From: Eumeta japonica
Lineage: Eukaryota; Arthropoda; Insecta; Lepidoptera; Psychidae
Direction of reading: 5' to 3'
Assembly (NCBI GenBank): GCA_005406025.1
Contig: BGZK01000839.1
Span: 1 to 64,000 of the forward strand
DNA length: 64,000 bases
Shown: piece by piece, positions 23,301 to 35,300 of the stretch
Layout of the letters: every line of letters starts with the position of its first letter
Numbering within the stretch: position 1 is the first letter of the stretch
The notes under the pieces: generated by a model
The model's database searches: none
What the model saw: the letters and a program-made list of their open reading frames with translations, nothing else
What the model was told of the DNA's origin: nothing
Position numbers and translations under genes: made by a program

Positions 23301-26300
23301 TATTTTTCAAAGTACTCTGCCGATAAATTCGAAAATCTATCTGATTCTTTTTACTAAAAACCATGGCAAAAGTGAGACTTTTTTCACTTCATAGACATTT
23401 AATTAAAAATTTTCAGAATAATATTCCATTAATGGTATAAAAATCGCTTCATCAATCTTAATTTTATGCTTGGGAATTGGAAATGATAATGGGAAATGAT
23501 AAAAGTAGACTAGGTCTCTAACTAATATTTTTATTGAACTCTGTGTCTTAGAGTACGACATACATAATACTTAACAATTATTTAGATGATATACACATAT
23601 TAAAAAACTGAAAACAATATTTTATAATCATTGAGTCATTTTGATCTGTTTTTCAATTATTTGCAATCATTCTATTATCAATTCCATCTTCATCATGAGT
23701 TTCACAGTTTATAAATGTAACCAATATTTTATGGTAACTAAAATACGTGAACAGTGACTTACATTCGATTTTTTCAATGTATCTAGTAAAAATCGCATCA
23801 ATCGTTGTACCATATCTTAGGGTAGGTATACTTCTATCATTTATCATTTCAAAATTAAATACTTTTTTCAAGTATTCAATGAGTGGAACAGATTCTTCTT
23901 TCTTAAAGTCTCTATTAAAATCACCAGCGAATCAGCAAGGTATTGAAAGAATGTATATACCTACACGGCTGATGCGAACTATAGGCGCCTCCATATTGGC
24001 CTCGGCTGCTCTGACGCGCGCCTTTCACTTTATCCCTACTCCGCGGCCAACCGTCACGTGACATGCAACACACAGACGAAAAGGTTTCAATGTAATGAAA
24101 GTTTCACTTTAAAAACAAGGTTGATCATCACAAACTGCATCAAAATCCAGTTCAATCCAGAGATTTGTTAAGATAAAATTAGAAAATAAGGACTTTTTTA
24201 AAGTAATGTGAAATCCTTGATTGACTGATGTTTGGGACTCAATCATCTTTTCTGTCAGATGTTAAAAAGCAGTTCAAAATTAATCAATCTGATTGAAAGA
24301 TATTATAGCTGAAAAATTTTAAAAATAGTGTTTTATTTATATATACTTGAATTCATAACTTTAAAAATATATTAAAGTTATATTTTTGACCTCAGATAGT
24401 TTAAATATAAAAATTGATCTTTTGAGCTCAAACTCAATAATTTTCTGTTAGGTATATTTTTAAAAACTTGAGCTTGAAATAGGAAAAAGTTTTTGGAATT
24501 GTCTACAATTGTAGGCCTACAAGTTCAACCGTTTTTCGAATTTTCGAGCTTGAAAAGCCAAAAGATAAATCTTTGAACTTTAAAAAAACTTTGTTTTTGA
24601 ACTAAAGTAGTTCAAAAATACATTGATGACAAAGATCATAGTAGGAAGTTTTAGGATGGCCTGCAGGGTTATGTATCTGTCTTACAAATCTGTAAATCAG
24701 GGTTATACAGATTTGTAAGAAAGGTATTGTTTATATTAATAAAATTTTTGACAGACCTGGAAGATGTATTTGATATGAATATTTTTATAGTAGTTTAAAT
24801 ATAAAACTGATTTTTTTATGATTGTGTCCTGGTGATCCAGAGATATGCCAAAAAAAAAAACTAGATACTCAAAAATTATAATATTTATCATTAATATCTA
24901 TGTTTTTAAAGTATTCACCCTGAGCATGAATACTTTTTTCAATACATTTGAACCACTTGAAAAATACCTCTGACCACTCTTGTTTAGAAAGTGCTTCCTT
25001 GGTATGAAATTTCTTTCTTTTCAATTTTCTTTGGTTTTAAAAAACAAGTTTAAATAGCATGATGTTAAATCAGGGGAATATGGTGCGTGAAGTAGGGTAG
25101 ACACATTTTTTTCATTGAAAAATCATGTGTTATGGTGCTGGATTTGTGTCTCCGGTTACTTATCACACCAAGTTGATAATACTTGGGTACAAACTGTCAC
25201 ATACCATTGAGAAGTTAATGATTTTTTGGTCCTCTAGTATCAGAGTAGCAATATGATCAGTGATTATAAAAAATGTGGCAACATTTGTTTTTGTGTGCTT
25301 TTTGCACGGCCACATTTTGTTAGTGTTGGTTAATTTTCAAAGTTTTATATGATTGATTATCGTTTTGTTTCGGAGTCGTAATTGTACAGCCCTGTCTCGT
25401 TACCGGTTAGTTTAACGCTAGTTAAACGCATATCAAATGCGTTTTTTATCTCGCCTCGGTCAAATTTCTCTATCATAAATCAGCACTAGTCTATCTGTCG
25501 GTCTTTGTACTTCTCAGTCAGTATGTGCTGCATCCAACTCAAACAAAGCTCATGGTGAGAGGTGATTATGAATAATGGCTTGCGTCATTTCTAATCCAAT
25601 ACCCATGTCTCGTTCAAGCTCTATATACATATTCTTCAATTCTCTTGGATCAATTTTTCAACTGATTGAACATTGGCTGGGTGACTGCGGTTGATGGCTA
25701 ACTTTCCCTCGTTTCATCTTCAAAATTAATTAAAACTGTTGCTTTTGAGCAAGTAGACTCACCATTATCACTAAATAACCAATATTTACAATGGTGTGTA
25801 ACCTGTATTAAATTTTTGAGTAAAAGGTATCCAATTTATTTAGTATACCCCTCTTAGTACATTCAATTAAGTATGTATGATTATTAAAACTAGTTTTTGC
25901 CCGCGGTTTCGCCCGCATGGAAATACAATTATTAGACACTGTTCTCTTACTTTTGCTTTAGCTCTACTTCACTGTCACTTGCTCTACTTACTCTCCCGTC
26001 TCCCTCTCAATTCTCATCCCCTACTTTAACACCGCTCCTTCTCTTAACAAAGCAAACAATGAACATGGCAAACAAAATGCAATAAAATAAATGGCTATTA
26101 ATTTTTTTACCTATAAGGAGTGATAAATATAAACATACAAAGAAATAAGTAGTAACCTATATTTTATGTACCTAGTAATTGTATCAGTTTTCCAAATTTA
26201 TCAAATTTGGTTGTCATTGTTGAGTTATAAGTAAAAATACTGCAAACAGACTGAAAGATAAACAAACAATGATTTATACGTGAAAAAATGGTGTGCTCTA

Positions 26301-29300
26301 TTAATACACTCAAGTTCATTAAAATCAATTTAACTATTTTGTGAGTTGAGCAATGAAAAACTATACAAACGAATGGACAGACAAACAAACAAAAAGTGGG
26401 CTATGTCCTTCCTTGAGACTCAAACTATTTCCATATTGAATTGCATCTAAATAGGTTCAGAGGTTTAAGCGTGAAAAGGTAACAGACAGACAGACACACT
26501 ATTGCATTTAATATTTGTATGGATTTAATACTGAAGAAATTCAATTGTTAAACCACACTTATTTTTAACAATTTATGATACTATAAAGTTTACACATGTG
26601 TTAGCTAAGGTATACAACATTTATCTACAATACTAGAAAAATTTAAAAAAGAATTTTATTTATAATACTAGAAAAAATCCATTAGGTGATACAAAATCAT
26701 AAAATTGAACATTGGCAATTTTTAGATTTTGCTTTTCAAATGTAGAAACAAAACTCTCTATTCTGGCTCAGTGGGGATTGTAGATTACTAATGAGAATTA
26801 TCACCAATCCGACAAGGACTGACGGATTGATATTCTATCAGAGACATGAAGTATCCAATTTAAATTTTACTTAAATTGAAAATTCTGGTTAATTTGCCCA
26901 TAGTCAATGAGGAATCAAATTCAGACCCTTCTTATTAGACAAGGCGTTGATCACTCAGCTATCATCACAACCTTCACTATAATACATTATAATAAACATA
27001 ATAATATTCATGTATTTCAGGTTTGGATTTACAGTGTTTTCCAATTTGTTTGTGTATATAATCACTTGGATCGTGTTACATATCACTGGTGAATGTGATA
27101 AAGAGGTTAGTTTCAATGTTCATAATATATTAATGTAAATCTACAAGATTTGTTACATGTGCAATTTACTCTCTAATTCCTTGATTTCTGTACTGATTTA
27201 TCCACACATCACAAGCTTCAACCTATTAATCAATTTCTAAATCAGTCAATTTGTGGGATATTCGTTGTTCCGTTATTCTAATTTTATTCAAACGAATCAA
27301 CATTGTATCCTGAATATTATAATATATTTTTCAATAAACACTATGGTATATAAACTGCAAATATTTCATACTAAATTGAAATATTCACATTTTCCTAATC
27401 AAGAACAAGATATTTGTTAATACTTAACATAAAAAAAAAATTGCAAATATGAAACTAATTTTTTATAAGATATAATTTAAACATTATTTTTTCATTCTTT
27501 AGCAAGTGGGCCCAGCTGATGCATGGAAATTCCGTCATATTGTATATATATTGCTAGCCCTTGGAGCTGTAGCTTCTGTCATATTCCACATTGTAGTCAA
27601 AGAAAAGCAATCATACATACGACAAGAAAATTTAGATGACATTATTGGTGGTACACACAGTCAATTTTTGAAGAATTTTAAATTGTATCAGGTAAGATAA
27701 CAACTTTTTAAATTTATCTTTAATAACTTTACTACTAAGGTTGTGATACAATAAGTTAATACAATAGTGAAAAATGAAGATTTATATAAATACACTCACA
27801 AAAAAAAACTGTATTAATCAAAAACTATAGTGTACTAAATTATTAATTAAGAAAAGTGTCTTTGCCTCAAAGTTGTCCTTCATCATGACAATGCTAAGAT
27901 AAGCTTAGAGGTACACAATTTACAATGCCAGAAGTGGCAGTGAATGCATTCCAAGAGGTGATTAAAGACATCCCTAAGGAAAATGGTCAAACTGCTTTTT
28001 CAATAGTTTTAAAGAATGCGAATCCTGAAATTTTCATTATGCCCAAGTATGTACTGAAAAACAATGTCATGACATTACTAAGCTAAATTTGTAATGATTG
28101 TGTTTTATATAGAAAGATAATTTAACACCACAAAGATTCTTTCTTCTGCATTTCTTAATTGTTAAATTATTTAAGATATATTTTTAGTAATTATAGATAA
28201 TTATACATAGTTAAATTTAATTATAAGAATTCTGAAGTAAATAAAACAGTTATTATTAGCTTATAATTGTAATTGTTTAATACAGGTAGCAGGTGTTTAT
28301 ATGAGCACAAGATTAGTTGTGAATGTGTCACAAGTTTTGGTGCCTTTGTACTTACATCGCTCTTTAGGGCTTGCAGCGCGGACACTCGCTACTGTGCCTC
28401 TAGCTATGTACCTGGGAAGCTTAAGTGCGGCGGCAGTGCAGCGTTTTACTCCTTCAATTATTACGCGTAAAATACATTACACCATAGGATCAATATGTGC
28501 ATTAACTGCCTTTGTTTGGATTTTCCTTGACTTTAGTCACAATTATAAAGTATACTTTATATATGTAGTAGCAGTGTTAATCGGTGAGTAAAATAAATTA
28601 AATATTTTTATAATAATATTAATATTCAACTACACCATAATAAAAGTTGATATATTGTGATTGCGTTGGAATAGGAAACCTACAGGCAATAAGATCATGT
28701 AGGAATCAAGATTAAATATCTATAATTGTGAAAATGTTTCAAGATGCTTTATAAAACATAAAAGGTATATTATTTTGTGGGGATATATTTACGTATTAGG
28801 AGTACAAATAAGTTTCTGCCATTTTGAGAGAGATGGCATGGCACGAGGCTTACGTTAGAATTTGCAGATGATAACCTGCTTGAAAATTGGTTGTTCATTC
28901 AAAAACAACATAACCCATATTTTTAATTTCATATTAGCATCATATATTTTTTTTATTAAAAAATGTTTAAATTTGAGCCAAATAAGCGTCATTTGCGGGA
29001 ACTTTTAATTTACTTCTTTAATTTAAAAAACTGTAGCTGAGGCACATTGATTGCTCGTAGAAGCATACAATGAGGCTTCCTTGAGTGACAGAACATGTGA
29101 GTAGTTTCAAAAGTCTAAAAACAGTGATTTTGATGTAGAAGACAAAGATCGCAGTGGAAAGTCAAAAATTTATGAGGATGCAGAATTGGGGGAATTATTG
29201 GAGGAAGATTCATCTTAAACACAAAAGGAACTTGCACTTACTATAGAAGTCATTCAGCAAGCAGTCTCGCATCATTTAAAATCATTAAAAAAGTTTCATA

Positions 29301-32300
29301 AACAAAGTAATTGGATTCCATATAATTCAATTTGGTATAGATTCGGTTACTCATGCATTATACGCCGATTATAGTCGATTCTATACCGAACGTAATTGAT
29401 GAGATTGAGCCGAGCTCTGAAAGAACAACGCCCTCAATACTACTCCATACACGACAAAATTATTTTTCTACATGATAATGCTCGTCTGCATGTAGCGGTT
29501 CCGGTTAAAACTATTTGTAAACACTTGATTTGGAAGCACTATCCCACGCGCCGTATTCACCAGACATTGCGCTGTCCGACTATCATCTCAATGGCACATG
29601 CTCTGTCAGAGCAGCGGTTTTCATCATATGAAGATACCAAAAATTTGGTTGATTTATGGATAGCCTTAAAAGATAAGGAGTCCTTCAGATTTGGAATCCG
29701 AACGCTGCCTGAAAGATGGAAAAAAAGTAGTTACTAGTGATGGATAATACTTCAATTAAAATTAAATTACCGTTTCTTCATAATAAACATTATTCTATTG
29801 ACAAAATACGGCGGAAACTTATTTGTACTCCTAATGATTTTGTAACTCTTCAGGCTATATTTACCCTAAATGCAATAAGATTTTATTGTACCATTATTTA
29901 ATTTAGTAATGTTTTATAATGTCTGTTTGCACCATGTTTGTATAAAATGGGCATACATTTGATGGTGTAAATAATCTCAATAATAGAATAATGCATTACT
30001 TAATTGCGGAATGTTATCCCACATAATTTCTATGCTTCTGGGAGTGATTTTAAGTTTTAAAAGACAAATAGATATTTTATGAGGAGAGATCATAATTCAC
30101 TTGGAAAATACAGAATGGAATGATCATGCATCTTTCTGCAAATATTCATAATCTCCTCCTCTTTTAGAACAACTTTGCCAAAGTAACTATAAAAAAAAGT
30201 ATATCATTGAAAATATGCTTATTGATTACATAAATTAATAAAGGGAAAACCCTGCTCGGCCAGACGGCGCCGCGCGGGATGATGTAAAGGTCGCCGAAGG
30301 TATTATTACATTAGTCTCCGATTTTACATATGTATTCCATTCGCTTCTAAACAAACAATGCAAATTATTGCGTAAATGATACTTCACGCAACTTACGGAC
30401 TTGCAGACAGCAATGTTACCTCTACAAACTCCCCAACAATAAATCACGTTTTTGCATATTCAATAGCAGTAAAAGGAATTGTTATCAAACAGTTATACAT
30501 TAATCACACACAATCTTAATTTCAAATATGCCGATGTCATACACGTAACACTTTATCGGTGTTTCTCTGTAAACTGGGCAACTCATTGTCCCAGGCTGAT
30601 TGTGTTTAAAAAAAATAGATATCGTAAATATTTCGTAAGTAATTCCAAAAATCAATACCTTAATCTACCGCTGCACAAAATTAAAAATCCATAAAAATAA
30701 ACTTTATTATACTAAAAACGTTTTATAGTTCTTCAAAACCAGTCCCCTGGCATGTCACCAAAGCTGTTTAGTTACTTCAAACTAAATTATTCGAGACAGT
30801 ATTTATTGCAATTAATGTGATTAATATATTGTTATATCAATACTGTTTGTTTGTTCATGAGACCCATTTATTTTGCATAAATATTATTTTACAATTTAAA
30901 AAAAAAACAATGAAACTTTGTCTTCGCATTTTGAGAACAGTTCCCCTGTCTATATTTTAAATTAGGTGTCACGTAACCCAAAGGTTAAACAACGCCTTTT
31001 CTGCGTGTAACGAAACGTAACAAGTCTGAAGTTTGCGCGGTTGCCGCCATGATGGCTCGGACGCCATCTTATTTAGTAGTGTGCGAGCGTCCTTCCGTGG
31101 AACCGGCGTTGTAACCTCAAAGCCAACAGTCCACTGGTAAGGATTTTTTAAATTTCTATTTATGTATTTTAATGATTCTTTCAAATATTTAAATTGGTAC
31201 AATAAATGCATATTTCCTATGTGCAGTTAAATAGCATAGTTCAATTACATTTTGGACTAGTCTTCAATGAAACCAAATTAAACAGTCCCCTGGCAACAGT
31301 CCCCTGTCTCTTTACAAGACAGGGGACTGTTTCTGCACCCAGGGGACTGTCTAAGAGGCAATTCAAGTATTACGTAAGCATTATAGGAACGGAGGGTTTG
31401 CTTAGCATATTTTTTGACAAAATGTTTCATATTTATAAGTCATTCTATGTTGAATACAGTGTAAGTAAAGTTTATTTAAAAAATATTCCAAACTTATTAC
31501 TTAAGTCTACAAACTTATTCATAATTACAAAAAAATACCAACGTAATACTTGCGCAGCCTCTAAGATATACTTGTTATTGTTTTAGATTAGGAAATGGCG
31601 CCAAAGAAAAAAAGCCACTAAAGAAGAGATTCTACAAAAAGGGAAGCAGAGCGAAAGCGATATGCGAAGATTAAAAACGATCCTCAGAAAAGGAAGAACT
31701 TAGAGAAAAAGAACGTCTTAAGTACCTTAAGAAGAAAGAAAAAGGAACTAGAAAGCTAGTTGAGAATATGACTCCACGAGAACACCGGGACGCTAAAAAG
31801 AAATGGAAAGTGCACTGCACCAAGTATCGCAGTAAGAAAAAAGTATTAGCAAACATTACTAACTCATTTATTAAAAATACTCAGATTCTGACAGATCTGC
31901 TTCATGTCAAATGGTACCTTGAAGTTGTTGTAAGAAATAATAAAAATAAAGAAAAAATGCTTAGATATAGAATTAAAAAGAAAAGAGATGAAGAAATTAA
32001 AGAACTGAAGAGGAAAGTATTAAATTACAAAAAATGGCAGACAATCCAGAATCAAGAAAAGATCTTGTAAAAAGCTCTTTTCGGTGAAGTACTAAAACAA
32101 CAAATAGAAGATAATTTTCAGAGATGAAGACCGTAAAGAGAAAAGACTTGTTGTGAAATTGCTGGCAAAACAAATATGGAATATAGATATGTGAGCATAA
32201 TTGACAAGATTGATGAAGAAGATGGCGAAATCCGGGTCACATTCCTAAAGCTCTGTGATAATAAAGGCCAATTATTTAGATACGATGCTTATGATGTGTC

Positions 32301-35300
32301 AGACGTTACAATGGACCAAGTGGTACAGAAGCTGTCTAATCCAAACATAGTTTTAAAAGGCAATAGAATATTTTATAAGTTTGATTTACCTGTAGATGTT
32401 TTCGAGAAAAATAAGACTTTAAGTACAATATTTATTATTTTGCGTTATATTTATAAATTACTAAATATTTTTGAGACTGATTCTGTAGTGTAAGTTTAAT
32501 TCAAAGTACTAAAAGTATTTTCAAATATGTGATTTAATAAAGTAAATATTAAGATTACAGTGCTAAGTACAATGTTACAAGTAAATATTAAGATTATAGT
32601 GCTAAGTACAATGCTACAGAAAGATAGGTACCTAGTTGATTCTTTATTTTCAGTTACTTAATTTTAAGCTCCAAAGTTTATGATAATAATAAAACGTTTA
32701 ATTTCACTACTAAAATTGTATATTTTATTTAAGTTCACAGTCCCTGGCTTTGGCAACAGTCCCTGTATATTTTTCAGAAAATGCTTAATATTTCATAAAG
32801 TAATGGGAATATTTGTGGTTCATCTTATGTATATTAATATATAGACAAATACTTATATCCTAAAGAAAATTTATTATATTATGAGCAAAAAGTAGCTTAG
32901 ACAATTTCATTAGAATGACTTGCCCAGTTTACAGAGAAACACCGTTATAACAAAATACCTATACTTCTAAAGCCGCGCGTATGATCGTTAAACACGTGCG
33001 GGTGGGTCGATGTGCCGCGATTCACTGCTGATGCCAATGTCCGGAGCCTCGGATCACGTGATTGGTGGGTTGGGCGGGGTTGGGTGGGGTTTGCATCGTG
33101 CGCGTATTACCTAAGGTATATCTCGTGAGTTTATACGTTCACATTCTGATCTATTTTAATGACTTCTGACTTCTTTAATGACTACTTTCTTTGGTAAAGT
33201 TGTTCTAAAAAAGAAAGAGATTGTGAATATTTGCGGAAAGGCGCATGATCGATTCCATGTGGTATATGCAGAAAAATATCACCCATTACAGGGTCCCATT
33301 TTTAATGCTCTTGTATCTTTCTATATACTTGATGAATCTTTCTAAAATGTTTTGTAATAATGAATTAAACTTTCTACAATTTAATATTTAATTTATTCCA
33401 TTTAGTAAAAAAAGCTATTGTACTTATTTTTTAATTCAACATTCTCAATGCTTTTATTATGGTATGTAATTTATATATTTGTTTCAGACAAATGTCATGA
33501 AAGAATTTCTTCTAAAACGCAAACCAGTTAACAAGACTCCAGTCTTATCATCTCGAATCATTTAAATAACTTAGGTTATAAATGTACAATAAATACTTAT
33601 AAGTAAATCAACAGATAGCATTTCTTTCTAACAATTGAATGAATATATATGTTGTCTGTTGATTTATTCATTACAACTTTTCCATCTATTTATAACTTTA
33701 ATAAGTTAATATATCAATATTCTTAACATTCTATAAATAAGTTTGTGATTGAGTAAAATTTATAATTTCCTATGATTTTTAGGTTTTGGAGGAGCAATAA
33801 TGCTTGTTACAAGTTTGGCCCTGACAGCAGATTTAGTGGGCGCACGTACCGAGGCATCTGCATTTGTCTATGGTCTTATGAGCTTTACTGACAAATTATC
33901 TTGTGGGATTGTTATAGCTGTTATTCAAATGTAGTAAGTAATTACATTTAAATACAATTATTTAATAAAAAACAATAACAATAAGAATGGAATAATTCGA
34001 GAAAATTTCTTTAGCTACTAAAGAAATTTTCTCGAATTACCTATGCACTAACTGTTTATATGTAGATGTATATTCAAGTAATTAATCATGCATATCAATA
34101 TTGTTAAACGAAGTACAGTCATTTTATGATGATTGACATAATGTGAGAGCTTGCTACAAGATTTTTATCCATTAAATAATAAACAATAAACAGGTAACTA
34201 TTAACAATCCTGTCATATTAGTACTAATTATCACATAAAATTCATATATTTTTTTAATGTCTTCCTATATTTCTATGAAACAAGTAATATGTACTACATG
34301 AAAACTAATTATCTAAGGGGCTTAAAGAATGTTACAGCCATACAACCTGTTGCTGTCTCTTAGCAAACAGAGAAAAATTTTCTGTAGGTTTACCAATTTT
34401 GTATAACATTATAGTTAAAATTATTGTAAATAAAACTTGGTTTCTAACATAAAACCTGACACAATTATTGGTTCTTGAGCTGACGATTAAACAACCTACT
34501 TTTAACCATACTAATGGAGGTAATAGAATTCAAATTAATAAAAATATGTTTTATTTTAATCTTTGAATTAATATAAGTATATATAATTAAATATTTTTAA
34601 TTATAATTGCTTGACTTTATCTAACATAAATGAATAAATATAATGTGCTCCTTTATGCACAAACTATTGCCATTAGTATACATAACCACTAATTACTCAG
34701 CACTTCCATTGCCATTCGTCTTTGTCTGTTGTATGTGTTATTTTTCTATTATTTTCTATTGGTATGGTCAAAAATATGTTTTGAAATGTCAATAACTTTA
34801 ATTTTGTTTACCTAGATCTTCTACATTCATAAGCAGAAGTAGGTAGAATAGGTATGGTAAAAGTTTTGTATATGATAAGCTTTCAGATATTAGATTCTAT
34901 AATAAACATTTCCGAGTTTATTTTGAAAAATGCATATTCAGAAGAATTGTTGTAGCACTATATTTTTTTCGACAACATTGATCTACAAAAAAAAGGGAGA
35001 TTTTGTATATCTTTATATCCAATCACTTGTTTTAGTTAAGATACGAGTTAAAATATAGGAACAGTATTTATGCACCAAAATTCTTGTTTCCTGCTGAAGA
35101 AAATATTATTAAAGATACTACAAAAAGCCAAGAAATTCTGAGATGCATTCTTTCTTTGAAGAACATCTATTTTTTTATATATGTTTAAGGAAAGTTTATT
35201 CCAAAAGGGATAAAAGTGATTCAAAATTAAAAGTAGCATAACATTCTTCAACTTTGGGTTTAAGATGTAAAATTATACTAGGATGATGATGGTGAAAACT

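Larger units (their letters stand above)
30557..32944 (+). mobile_element. Internally deleted DNA transposon with 31-bp TIRs and TTAT target duplication
   Basis: The ends CGGTGTTTCTCTGTAAACTG (30557 on) and the inverted copy ending at 32944 match over 31 bp with one mismatch. TTAT flanks both sides (30553-30556, 32945-32948). The 2388-bp body encodes two basic or acidic protein pieces on the plus strand and eight copies of a CAGTCCCCTG-like motif. A four-base duplication and long TIR fit a cut-and-paste element, but I see no DDE domain, and the superfamily (Sola and Chapaev both make 4-bp duplications) cannot be named. It lies in intron 5 of MFSD12. Confidence 0.8.
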
